A stretch of DNA of 64,000 bases from Cognataquiflexum aquatile (GCF_003316845.1 NZ_QMIK01000001.1:1515696-1579695), one strand, 5' to 3'. Shown: positions 35,422 through 46,319, counted from the first letter of the stretch. Notes: a model not told the origin generated them from the sequence alone. Translations and numbers: made by a program.

Positions 35422-37101
35422 ATGGCAGACAATACCTATGACGCTATCGTGGTCGGCTCCGGAATCAGCGGAGGCTGGGCCGCGAAAGAGTTGACAGAAA
35501 AAGGGCTTAAAGTCCTCATGCTCGAAAGAGGACCAAATGTAGTACACAAAACCGATTACAAAACAGCGACACTAGCCCCTTGGGAAGTACCGCACAGAGG
35601 CAGGAGAACTACCGAGATGATCGATGCTCATCCCAATTTGAAGAGAGATTATGTACTCAATGAGCTAAATCTTGACTGGTGGGCACACGAATCCGAATCA
35701 CCTTATATCGAGACCAAACCATTCACCTGGTTCAGGGGATATCAGGTCGGAGGAAGGTCTTTGCTTTGGGGAAGACAAAGTTACAGGCTGAGTGACCTTG
35801 ATTTCGAGGCGAACCTTAAGGAAGGGATTGCTGTGGATTGGCCCATCAGATACAAAGACTTGGCCCCATGGTATTCTTATGTAGAAAAATTCGCCGGAAT
35901 TTCCGGAAACAAAGACGGACTAGCCCAGCTTCCGGACGGTGATTTTCAGCCACCCATGCCGCTCAACTGTGTAGAAAAAGATGTAGCAGAAAGAGTAAAG
36001 AAGGCTTTTGACGGAAAAAGACTCGTCACTATCGGAAGAGTTGCCAACCTGACCCAACCTTTGGAAGGAAGATCGCAATGCCAGTTTAGGAATAAGTGCT
36101 CTTTGGGATGTCCTTTTGGAGGATATTTCAGTACCCAGGCCTCCACCATGCCTGCTGCTGTGAAAACTGGGAACTTAACTTTGAGACCTTGGTCCATTGT
36201 CACCAAATTGATTTATGACAAAGACAGCAAAAAAGCCACCGGAGTCGAAATCATTGACGGCGAGACCAACCAGACCTATGAATTCAATGCCAAGATCATT
36301 TTCCTTTGTGCATCTGCCTTCAATTCGACTTCTATCCTGATGAGATCTGCGACCGATATTTGGCCGGAAGGCTTGGGAAGCAGTTCTGGTGAATTGGGCC
36401 ATAATGTGATGGACCACCATTTCAGATTGGGCGCAAATGGGGTTGCGGAAGGATATGAAGACAAATATTACTTTGGAAGAAGACCAAATGGGGTTTATAT
36501 CCCTAGGTTCAGGAATATTGATGGAGACAAGAGAGATTACTTGAGAGGTTTTGGCTATCAGGGCGGCGCTTCCCGTTCAGGTTGGAGCAGGAATGTCGCT
36601 GAGATGAACTTTGGTGCACCCATGAAGGAGGCCTTGAGCGAACCGGGACCATGGAGTATGGGAATCACCGCCTTCGGCGAAATTCTTCCATACCATGAAA
36701 ACACCATCAAACTCAGCAAAGACAAAGTAGATAAATGGGGCATTTCAATTTTGGAAATGGACGCCGAGATAAAGGACAACGAGAAGAAAATGAGGGTTGA
36801 CATGATGAATGACGCTGCCGAAATGCTGGAAGCTGCAGGATTGAAAAATGTCAATACTTTTGACGCAGGATATACTTTCGGTCAGGGAATCCATGAAATG
36901 GGCACCGCAAGGATGGGCAGAGATCCAAAGACCTCTGTTCTGAACGGGAACAACCAAGTGTGGGATGCAAAAAATGTGTTTGTCACCGATGGGGCGTGTA
37001 TGACTTCCGCAGCTGCTCAAAATCCTTCTTTGACTTATATGGCTTTGACAGCTAGAGCAGTGGATTTTGCTGTAAGCGAACTGAAGAAAGGAAATTTATA
37101 A
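35422..37101 (+). CDS. GMC-family FAD-dependent dehydrogenase, large subunit (putative glycoside 3-dehydrogenase)
   Basis: 559 residues. FAD Rossmann motif YDAIVVGSGISGGWAAKEL near residue 6, cysteine cluster CQFRNKCSLGCPFGG in mid protein, and C-terminal catalytic region HEMGTARMGRDP with AQNPSLTYMALTARA. No signal peptide; the Tat-signal subunit 3 encoded 18 bases downstream probably carries it across the membrane. Relatives with this three-part organisation (GMC, subunit 3, cytochrome c) oxidise the C3 hydroxyl of glucosides. The surrounding DUF1080, isomerase and Gfo/Idh/MocA genes fit that reaction. Paralogous to the 19953-21647 protein. Exact substrate unknown. Confidence 0.92.
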   Translation: MADNTYDAIVVGSGISGGWAAKELTEKGLKVLMLERGPNVVHKTDYKTATLAPWEVPHRGRRTTEMIDAHPNLKRDYVLNELNLDWWAHESESPYIETKPFTWFRGYQVGGRSLLWGRQSYRLSDLDFEANLKEGIAVDWPIRYKDLAPWYSYVEKFAGISGNKDGLAQLPDGDFQPPMPLNCVEKDVAERVKKAFDGKRLVTIGRVANLTQPLEGRSQCQFRNKCSLGCPFGGYFSTQASTMPAAVKTGNLTLRPWSIVTKLIYDKDSKKATGVEIIDGETNQTYEFNAKIIFLCASAFNSTSILMRSATDIWPEGLGSSSGELGHNVMDHHFRLGANGVAEGYEDKYYFGRRPNGVYIPRFRNIDGDKRDYLRGFGYQGGASRSGWSRNVAEMNFGAPMKEALSEPGPWSMGITAFGEILPYHENTIKLSKDKVDKWGISILEMDAEIKDNEKKMRVDMMNDAAEMLEAAGLKNVNTFDAGYTFGQGIHEMGTARMGRDPKTSVLNGNNQVWDAKNVFVTDGACMTSAAAQNPSLTYMALTARAVDFAVSELKKGNL

Positions 37102-37119
37102 TCTTAAAAGAATTGAATC

Positions 37120-37680
37120 ATGGCAATGAATAGAAGAGATGCTTTGAAAAGCGTCATTTTGATGATGGGAGGAACAATGGTCGGAGCCAATGTTATCCTT
37201 ACCGGTTGTGCCCCAGAAGACCAAATCGTAGGCTTGGAGTTTTCGCCAAAGGACATTGCATTCCTAGATGAAATCGGTGAAGCCATCATCCCAACTACCG
37301 ATACCCCGGGTGCCAAAGCTGTTGGTATAGGTGAGTTTATGGTAATGATGGTCAAAGATACCTACAATGCCGAGCAGCAAACCTCTTTTGTGGATGGTTT
37401 GAATTTCATCAGGAAGGATTTCAAAACAAGCAAAGGAAGTGACTTCATGGAAGCCACTTTAGAAGAACGTACTGCCTACCTCAATGAACTGAAAGCAAAA
37501 GCAACTGCAGATGCTGAAGACAAAAATGCAGGGGTAATCAAAATGCTTCAGGATTTGACCGTACTTGGATATTTTACTTCTGAAGTTGGTGCTACCCAAC
37601 AATTGAGGTATTACGAAGTGCCTGGCAAATACGATCCTTGTATTGAATACAAGCCGGGAGACAAAGCTTACGCCATTTAA
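37120..37680 (+). CDS. Gluconate 2-dehydrogenase subunit 3-like Tat lipoprotein
   Basis: 186 residues. The N-terminus has both a twin-arginine motif (NRRDALK, residues 4-10) and a lipobox (ILTGC, Cys30), suggesting export by Tat and lipid anchoring. The mature part has the subunit-3 pattern (FSPKDIAFLDEIGEAIIPTT; a C-terminal GYFTSEVG and YYEVPGKYDPC). It would bind, export and anchor the GMC subunit encoded 18 bases upstream. A hairpin after the stop codon (37692-37715) may tune expression of the next gene. Confidence 0.9.
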   Translation: MAMNRRDALKSVILMMGGTMVGANVILTGCAPEDQIVGLEFSPKDIAFLDEIGEAIIPTTDTPGAKAVGIGEFMVMMVKDTYNAEQQTSFVDGLNFIRKDFKTSKGSDFMEATLEERTAYLNELKAKATADAEDKNAGVIKMLQDLTVLGYFTSEVGATQQLRYYEVPGKYDPCIEYKPGDKAYAI

Positions 37681-37691
37681 TTAGTAAAAAA

Positions 37692-37715
37692 AGAGACTTT
37701 CTGCGGACAGTCTCT
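37692..37715 (+). other. Intercistronic hairpin
   Basis: Stem AGAGACT / AGTCTCT with a ten-base loop between the subunit-3 gene and the following isomerase gene. No T run follows, so it is more likely an mRNA-stability or attenuation element than a full terminator. Confidence 0.4.
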
Positions 37716-37737
37716 TCTCAATTAAACAAAACCCAAC

Positions 37738-38637
37738 ATGAAAAACAGAAGAAAATTTATCAAGCTAGGTGCAGCTATGGGCGTAGGGGCCTTCTTACCA
37801 TTACAATTTTGCGCACCAAAAAAAGAAAGTGACACCCTCACAGAAGCGGTCTTAGATGCTGCGGCAGGCATTTTGGATAACTTTGGCCTTCAACTGTATT
37901 CGGTCAAAGAAAATATGGCAGAAGACCCTGTGGCGACAATAAAGGCTGTGGCAGGATTTGGCTATACACAGATCGAAGGATTTGACGGAGGAAAAGGTAT
38001 TTTTTGGGGCATGAAAAATACTGAATTCAAAAGCCTCACAGATGACTTAGGGCTTAACTTCATCGCATCTCATGCAAACACTTATGAGAATCTCCAGAAA
38101 CAAGCAGAGGAGGCTGCTACCATCGGAATGAAATACCTGATCAACCCTTGGGTAGGACCTCAAAAATCAATGGATGACTTCAAAAGGATTACTGATGATT
38201 TCAACAAGCAGGGAGAAATCTGTAAACAGCACGGGATCAAATTTGCCTACCATAATCATGGCTATACTTTTGTAGATCTGGATGGCCAAATCCCCCATGA
38301 CTATCTCTTGGAAAATACCAATCCTGACTTGGTAGATTTTGAAATGGATACCTATTGGGTGTATACAGCAGGCAAGGATCCGATTGAATATATCAAAAAA
38401 TACCCTAACAGGTTTACGCTTGGTCACGTAAAGGACAAATCCGGTGACCTGGAATTTTCAGAACCCAACGGGTCAACAATAATCGGCACAGGCATCATGG
38501 ATTTTCCTACCATCCTGAGAGCGGGAATGGACAACGGGATGAAATATTTTATTGTGGAGCAAGAAAGGTTTGATGGAACCAAACCTATGGAAGCGGCTGA
38601 AAAAAATGCCGCATTCATGAAATCATTGGTATTCTAA
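37738..38637 (+). CDS. Tat-exported sugar phosphate isomerase/epimerase-like lipoprotein
   Basis: 299 residues. N-terminal KNRRKFIKLG is a twin-arginine motif; a lipobox-like LQFC follows (Cys25), so probably a periplasmic lipoprotein. The mature part is a xylose-isomerase-like TIM barrel: LQLYSVKENMAEDPVATIK at the start, KFAYHNHGYTF, VDFEMDTYWVYTAGKDP and LGHVKDKSGD with metal-binding His/Glu/Asp residues. It is the last gene of the plus-strand operon and a third TIM-barrel enzyme of this locus. A role in processing 3-keto glycosides outside the cytosol is inferred from context. Confidence 0.87.
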   Translation: MKNRRKFIKLGAAMGVGAFLPLQFCAPKKESDTLTEAVLDAAAGILDNFGLQLYSVKENMAEDPVATIKAVAGFGYTQIEGFDGGKGIFWGMKNTEFKSLTDDLGLNFIASHANTYENLQKQAEEAATIGMKYLINPWVGPQKSMDDFKRITDDFNKQGEICKQHGIKFAYHNHGYTFVDLDGQIPHDYLLENTNPDLVDFEMDTYWVYTAGKDPIEYIKKYPNRFTLGHVKDKSGDLEFSEPNGSTIIGTGIMDFPTILRAGMDNGMKYFIVEQERFDGTKPMEAAEKNAAFMKSLVF

Positions 38638-38641
38638 AATT

Positions 38642-38675
38642 AAAAGGCCTGCACATTTGATGCAGGCCTTTTTTA
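38642..38675. terminator. Strong bidirectional terminator ending the glycoside operon
   Basis: Stem AAAAGGCCTGCA / TGCAGGCCTTTT with a seven-base loop and a T run on plus. It serves the operon ending at 38637 and the convergent gene at 38677. Confidence 0.88.
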
Positions 38676-38676
38676 T

Positions 38677-39330
38677 TTATTCCACAAAATTAGATTTGAT
38701 GGATCTTGAGGTGTATATCAACAAGTAGATGATCACAATAAGTATTACCAATGCAGCCACTTCAAATTGCGCCCAAATTTTTGATCTATTGACCACTTTT
38801 TCTGCGTTGGTGGCCAATTTTTTTCCCTCTTCGATTTGGATCAAGGAAAGCCTCTCCAAATCTAAAATAGCTTTTTCAATATAAGAATTGTATTCTTTCA
38901 CCTTGGCGGCGTTTATCCCTGTTTCGGCGGAATACAATGATTGGTAATCAGCAATTCTCAAACTTTCCTGAATAATCTTTTTGAAGTCAGTCAAAAATCC
39001 AGCTTCGGCCATCGTCAATTTGGTGTCTTCAAATTCTTTGACAAGATTTAGAATATCAGATTCATGGGTACTGATTTCCTCTACCACATGACTGTAGTCG
39101 CTTTCAAACTGACAGTGGTTTACCAAAAGTTTTATTCTGAATAACTTTTCTGATATCGAAAATATATAACTCTCCACCACCAACCTGTCTTCATAAAAAG
39201 TCACAAATGAATTTCCAAGTTCATTGAAATTTCTCCTTTCAAGAATATTCTTACCAAAAATCATGATAATCAAAACCGTCAGGATAATAGCTACTTTAAG
39301 TTTTCTTTTTTGGGTAATGGTTCTAGACAT
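38677..39330 (-). CDS. Membrane protein with chemoreceptor-like four-helix-bundle sensor domain
   Basis: 217 residues. TM helix 1 at about 12-28, a helical extracytoplasmic region of about 155 residues, TM helix 2 at about 188-207, and a cytoplasmic tail of only about ten residues. Spacing and composition match 4HB_MCP-like sensor domains, but there is no HAMP, methyl-accepting, kinase or cyclase output domain. It may be a stand-alone sensor or decoy that pairs with another membrane protein; function unknown. It has a good promoter match (39357-39385) and lies next to the tRNA cluster. Confidence 0.7.
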   Translation of the reverse strand: MSRTITQKRKLKVAIILTVLIIMIFGKNILERRNFNELGNSFVTFYEDRLVVESYIFSISEKLFRIKLLVNHCQFESDYSHVVEEISTHESDILNLVKEFEDTKLTMAEAGFLTDFKKIIQESLRIADYQSLYSAETGINAAKVKEYNSYIEKAILDLERLSLIQIEEGKKLATNAEKVVNRSKIWAQFEVAALVILIVIIYLLIYTSRSIKSNFVE

Positions 39331-39356
39331 AATTTGGGCAAGTTATGGAGAAGGTT

Positions 39357-39385
39357 CAAATCTACACCAATGGAGTTTACTCAAA
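39357..39385 (-). promoter_or_regulatory. Bacteroidota-type promoter for the 4HB membrane protein gene
   Basis: Read on minus: TTTG, 17 bases, then TAGATTTG, matching the -33 TTTG and -7 TAnnTTTG boxes known for Bacteroidota primary sigma factors. It lies 27 bases before the start codon. Spacing is slightly short of the usual 19-21. Confidence 0.5.
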
Positions 39386-39506
39386 AAGGTAGATAGGGTT
39401 ACAGAAATTTAAACCGAATTAAATTTTTTAGATTCAAATAACCTAAAAATCCTGACATTATTTGATTTTTTTAAATTGGGGAGGAAAAGTCAAAAGCCTA
39501 AAAATC

Positions 39507-39534
39507 AAAAAACCTCCTGATTGTGGAGGTTTTT
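39507..39534 (-). terminator. Terminator of the tRNA cluster
   Basis: Stem AAAAACCTCC / GGAGGTTTTT just past the 3' end of the last tRNA-Lys on minus, with a T run in that sense. Confidence 0.8.
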
Positions 39535-39535
39535 G

Positions 39536-39608
39536 TGATCCCGCTGGGATTCGAACCCAGGACCCATACATTAAAAGTGTATTGCTCTACCAGCTGAGCT
39601 ACGGAATC
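39536..39608 (-). tRNA. tRNA-Lys (UUU), copy 2
   Basis: 73 bases. On minus the acceptor arms GATTCCG / CGGGATC pair (one G-U), with D-arm AGCTCAGCTGGTAGAGC, anticodon loop CTTTTAA (anticodon TTT) on stem ATACA / TGTAT, and T-arm CTGGGTTCGAATCCCAG. The CCA end is not encoded. It is identical to the copy at 39956-40028 and is the last gene of the four-tRNA cluster. Confidence 0.95.
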
Positions 39609-39626
39609 ATTTGTTTTGCTCTACCG

Positions 39627-39644
39627 TCCCGATAGTTATCGGGA
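39627..39644. repeat. 18-bp palindrome TCCCGATAGTTATCGGGA, copy 1
   Basis: Near-perfect inverted repeat (central GT). It is embedded upstream of tRNA-Lys copy 2, between two fragments that repeat the tRNA 5' end (GCTCTACC on one side, ACGGAATC on the other). Second copy at 40047-40064, degenerate third near 40088-40105. Confidence 0.85.
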
Positions 39645-39756
39645 TACGGAATCCTTTGTTTTGCTGTTTCTTCCCGGCATTCATCCGGCATGCGAACAGA
39701 AACTCCTATTAATAAATCGAGCATCCCTCTCTAGAGATGCTCTTGAAGTCTTTTTG

Positions 39757-39830
39757 TGATCCTGTCAGGAATCGAACCTGAAACCTACTGCTTAGAAGGC
39801 AGTTGCTCTATCCAATTGAGCTACAGGACC
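39757..39830 (-). tRNA. tRNA-Arg (UCU)
   Basis: 74 bases. On minus the acceptor arms are GGTCCTG / CAGGATC, anticodon loop CTTCTAA (anticodon TCT) on stem ACTGC / GCAGT, and T-loop GGTTCGATTCC. CCA is not encoded. A hairpin GAGCATC / GATGCTC (39719-39742) lies between it and the downstream tRNA-Lys. Confidence 0.95.
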
Positions 39831-39840
39831 GGCAAAATAG

Positions 39841-39914
39841 TCGGGGTGGCAGGATTCGAACCTACGACCTCCACATCCCAAATGTGGCGCGATACCGGGC
39901 TACGCTACACCCCG
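39841..39914 (-). tRNA. tRNA-Pro (UGG)
   Basis: 74 bases. On minus the acceptor arms are CGGGGTG / CACCCCG, anticodon loop TTTGGGA (anticodon TGG) on stem CCACA / TGTGG, and T-loop GGTTCGAATCC. It lies ten bases upstream of tRNA-Arg in the same transcript. Confidence 0.95.
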
Positions 39915-39955
39915 AACTTATTCAATCTGTTTTGAAAAACCCTTTGATTTCTCAG

Positions 39956-40028
39956 TGATCCCGCTGGGATTCGAACCCAGGACCCATACATTAAAAGTGT
40001 ATTGCTCTACCAGCTGAGCTACGGAATC
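39956..40028 (-). tRNA. tRNA-Lys (UUU), copy 1
   Basis: 73 bases, identical to the copy at 39536-39608, with anticodon TTT in loop CTTTTAA. It is the first gene of the Lys-Pro-Arg-Lys cluster. Its 5' flank carries the 18-bp palindrome, as in the other copy. Confidence 0.95.
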
Positions 40029-40046
40029 ATTTGTTTTGCTCTACCA

Positions 40047-40064
40047 TCCCGATAGCTATCGGGA
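40047..40064. repeat. 18-bp perfect palindrome TCCCGATAGCTATCGGGA, copy 2
   Basis: Perfect inverted repeat, 18 bases beyond the 5' end of tRNA-Lys copy 1. Exactly 420 bases from copy 1, the same offset as the two tRNA-Lys genes, so both belong to one duplicated block. Confidence 0.88.
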
Positions 40065-40189
40065 AAGGAAATCATTCGTTTTTTTATCTTTCCGATCGTT
40101 ATCAGGATTGATATTCAGTTACGATTTGATTTGTTTTTTTTTAAATCATTCCCGTAATTGGAGTGCAAATTTAAGCCTCTGAATTTAAA

Positions 40190-40918
40190 ATGCCAAACCT
40201 AAACCGAATCTTTCTTACAAAATTTATAATATTTTTATTCGCTTTTTTACAAAGCTTTAATTGTCAGGCCAATATATCCAAGCTCCAAAAAGCAGATTCT
40301 TTGTTTTCTACCAAGAATTACCAAGAAGCAATGTTAGTTTATGAAGACTTACTCAACAATGAGGAAACTTTCTCTCCGGCAATGCTTTTAAAAATGGCTT
40401 TTATCTCTGAAGGGAAAGGCGATTATTCAAGTGCAAGTTTCTTATTGGCTAAATATTACGATCAAAATCCAAATCAAAGAGTAATCAGCAAGATCAAAAC
40501 CCTGACGGAACAAGTAAACCTCATTGGATACGATTTAGATGACAGTGACAGACTTTTTAAATTTATTACTGATTTCCAAACCGAGCTTTCCAGTACCTTT
40601 TCATTTTTACTTTTCCTTTCATTGATCCTGCTGTTTGTATTTAGGACCAAGGCAGATAAACCAATGTATTACCTTCCCACAGTGGTATTGATCATTTTGG
40701 TTTTTGTCATCAACAATTTCTTGTCGGAACCCAAAACAGGAATCGTAACAGGAAGCCCAACCCTGATTATGGATCAACCTACAGCAGGAGGAAAATTAAT
40801 TGAAGTGGTGGAACCGGGACACAGGGTCATCATCAAATCAACAAAAGATGTGTGGTATGAGGTCACTTGGGGAGAAAAGGTAGCCTTTGTCAAGAAAGAC
40901 AATATCACGAGATTATAA
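40190..40918 (+). CDS. Membrane protein with TPR-like N-terminus and SH3-like C-terminal domain
   Basis: 242 residues. Signal peptide or first helix at 7-24 (ending NCQA), a TPR-like helical region at about 30-105 (KADSLFSTKNYQEAMLVYEDLL; SEGKGDYSSASFLLAKYYDQNP), two membrane helices at about 133-150 and 158-175, and a C-terminal bacterial SH3-like domain at about 180-242 (VTGSPTLIMDQPTAGGKLIEV; WYEVTWGEKVAFVKKDNI). This resembles BatE-type aerotolerance or cell-wall-associated proteins, but the family is not certain. It is convergent with the LON-domain gene, three bases apart, leaving no room for a terminator. Confidence 0.78.
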   Translation: MPNLNRIFLTKFIIFLFAFLQSFNCQANISKLQKADSLFSTKNYQEAMLVYEDLLNNEETFSPAMLLKMAFISEGKGDYSSASFLLAKYYDQNPNQRVISKIKTLTEQVNLIGYDLDDSDRLFKFITDFQTELSSTFSFLLFLSLILLFVFRTKADKPMYYLPTVVLIILVFVINNFLSEPKTGIVTGSPTLIMDQPTAGGKLIEVVEPGHRVIIKSTKDVWYEVTWGEKVAFVKKDNITRL

Positions 40919-40921
40919 TGA

Positions 40922-41548
40922 CTAAAAATCCAAGGGTTCAAGATTTTTGAAATGGCCATTCATCTGGATTTTCTTTTTAGCGACTTCAATGTCTCTCATT
41001 ATGGGAATCACTTTCATCATGTGGGTGGTCAGGAATCTGATTCTATCTGATTCCTTTGTCATCAGTAACAATTCATATTCTTCCGCTAATTTCAATCCCA
41101 ATTTATGGACATAGGTGAAGGAATTGAGTCGAAGGGGAACTATCTCCGTTTGATATTCCATCAATCTAAAAAGCTCCTTAAGATAAAAAATAAATTCGGC
41201 ATACTGATTTTCTCCTACCCTCGGGTCATTGTCAAAAAAAACCACATTGCCTCCGGCATATAACTTGTCTTTCATCGGGTTTTCAAATGAAAGAATCTCA
41301 AATGTCCTTTTCCCACGTGTCTTAATATCCATCCTGCCATCTTCATATACCTTAGAAACCTCCTCCAACTCCACTTCTGTACCAAAAGGCATCAGTTTGT
41401 CCAAGTAAACTGCTATTCCAAAAGTACCCTTTGTAGACAGGATATCTCCGATAAGCTGTTTATATCTCGGTTCGAAAATATGGAGATTCAACTGTTCTCC
41501 GGGAAAAGCAACAAGTTTTAAAGGAAAAAGAGGAATTTGATGGTCCAT
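40922..41548 (-). CDS. LON peptidase substrate-binding domain protein
   Basis: 208 residues consisting of a LON N-terminal domain alone: IPLFPLKLVAFPGEQLNLHIFEPRYKQLI, GIAVYL, EVSKVYEDGRMDIKTRGKRTFEIL. There is no AAA or protease domain. Stand-alone LON-domain proteins are widespread and thought to bind or deliver substrates; a specific partner is unknown. It lies downstream of gap on the same strand but behind a terminator. Confidence 0.87.
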   Translation of the reverse strand: MDHQIPLFPLKLVAFPGEQLNLHIFEPRYKQLIGDILSTKGTFGIAVYLDKLMPFGTEVELEEVSKVYEDGRMDIKTRGKRTFEILSFENPMKDKLYAGGNVVFFDNDPRVGENQYAEFIFYLKELFRLMEYQTEIVPLRLNSFTYVHKLGLKLAEEYELLLMTKESDRIRFLTTHMMKVIPIMRDIEVAKKKIQMNGHFKNLEPLDF

Positions 41549-41646
41549 ACGAATAGTAACAGTACGGGTAAGGTTTGGTTATTTTTCAACTTAAAAATCC
41601 ACCCTAAATTACGGATTGGTATTTGAAGTTCATGAGAATTACCAAC

Positions 41647-41676
41647 AAAAAAGGCTGTCCCACATCTGAGACAGCC
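41647..41676 (-). terminator. Terminator after gap
   Basis: On minus: stem GGCTGTC / GACAGCC with a ten-base loop and a T run, 24 bases past the gap stop codon. Confidence 0.82.
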
Positions 41677-41699
41677 CGTTTTTGCAAAACATTTCCCGA

Positions 41700-42740
<1,041 letters not shown>

Positions 42741-42804
42741 TTAAAAAGGGATTTTTGAAGTTCAAAACCTCAATAATTGAAATAATCGACCACTTTAATG
42801 GGCT

Positions 42805-42835
42805 AAATTTACCAAATATATCTTGCTCCCCAAAA
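42805..42835 (-). promoter_or_regulatory. Possible promoter of gap
   Basis: On minus: TTTG, 19 bases, then TAAATTTAG, one mismatch from the TAnnTTTG -7 box. A second TATATTTG lies between them. The leader to the start codon would be about 90 bases. Confidence 0.4.
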
Positions 42836-42993
42836 TATTTAAAGGTTTGAAAATGAACATTTTAAAATAACAACGAAATACAATCGATTGCGATAAAAGG
42901 GTCCAAAATCAAATCTCTGATAATCAGAACCATAATTTTCATGTGTTTTTTTGATTAAGTTTTCAATAACCCAAGTTAGTCCCTGTAGAAGGC

Positions 42994-43023
42994 AAAAAAA
43001 AAGCGGCTGAAGCCGCTTTTTTT
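42994..43023 (-). terminator. Terminator after icd
   Basis: On minus: stem AAAGCGGCT / AGCCGCTTT with a two-base centre and a T run, 15 bases past the icd stop codon. Confidence 0.85.
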
Positions 43024-43038
43024 GATTCTTGGTCACAA

Positions 43039-45390
<2,352 letters not shown>

Positions 45391-45502
45391 TTAAGCAAAT
45401 TATCGCGGTTTCAAATAGGGATTATACCAAGGGAAAATCAGCGATCAGAACAGAGAAATTCGGTGAATTATGGTCAAAATCCCAAATGGATAATTTAAAA
45501 AA

Positions 45503-46297
45503 TCATTGTAAATCAAATCCATCCACATCAAGCCAAGCCGGAAACTTCTCCCTGTATTCCGACAGGGAATTTAGATCAAGGTCAATGAATAAAATTTCTT
45601 CTTTGCTGTCAGAGAAACCCAAAGTTTCCCCTTTGAAATTATAAGCTGCAGAATGCCCGGAATAAGGGATGCCATTTCCGTCCTGACCGATCCTGTTCAC
45701 ACCGATGGAATAGGAAAGATTTTCTACAGCCCTAGCTTTCAGCAAAATATCCCATGCACTGATTCTTGGACTCGGCCAGCTTGCCACATAAAAAAGAAGG
45801 TCGTATTCCAGCTTGTCATCCTCAACCCTATTTCTTGTCCAAACAGGAAATCGGAGATCGTAGCAAATCTGTGGCATGATTTTCCATCCTTTCCATTTAA
45901 AAACTTTCCTTTCCTTACCCATGTCATAATTGGCATCTTCACCGGCCATTCTGAACAGGTGTCTTTTGTCATAAAAATCAACTTTCCCATCGGGACTGAC
46001 CCAAAGTAGGCGGTTGTAATAATTTCCTTTTTCTTCGATGACAATGCTTCCGGTCACCAAGGCCTGTGTTTGGGCAGCCATCTGCTTCATCCATTTGGTG
46101 GTGGTGAAATTCATTGGTTCGGCCACTTCTTTGGCATCCATGGTAAAACCCGTTGTGAACATCTCGGGCAATATGATCAGGTCAACATCCGAAGCAAAAT
46201 TCATTAGCCTTTCTTCCAACATGGCCATGTTTGCGGTTTTGTCTTTCCAATAAAGGTCAGTCTGAACCAGTGCTATTTTCAGAGAAGTGGAATTCAT
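45503..46297 (-). CDS. Nitrilase-superfamily amidohydrolase (omega-amidase/YafV-like)
   Basis: 264 residues. Carbon-nitrogen hydrolase with the Glu-Lys-Cys triad Glu45 (IILPEMFTTGF), Lys111 (FYDKRHLF) and Cys145 (PQICYDLRFP). The closest pattern is the omega-amidase YafV branch, which hydrolyses 2-oxoglutaramate and similar amides, a metabolite-repair role. It is the last gene of a four-gene operon with the hemerythrin-like gene, ruvX and def, 22 bases after def. Confidence 0.88.
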   Translation of the reverse strand: MNSTSLKIALVQTDLYWKDKTANMAMLEERLMNFASDVDLIILPEMFTTGFTMDAKEVAEPMNFTTTKWMKQMAAQTQALVTGSIVIEEKGNYYNRLLWVSPDGKVDFYDKRHLFRMAGEDANYDMGKERKVFKWKGWKIMPQICYDLRFPVWTRNRVEDDKLEYDLLFYVASWPSPRISAWDILLKARAVENLSYSIGVNRIGQDGNGIPYSGHSAAYNFKGETLGFSDSKEEILFIDLDLNSLSEYREKFPAWLDVDGFDLQ

Positions 46298-46319
46298 GGG
46301 CGGATTTTGTAAAAGAACC

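Noticed and set aside
39618..39653. A fifth tRNA gene
   Set aside because: Only fragments of the 5' half are present; there is no anticodon arm, T-arm or 3' acceptor strand.
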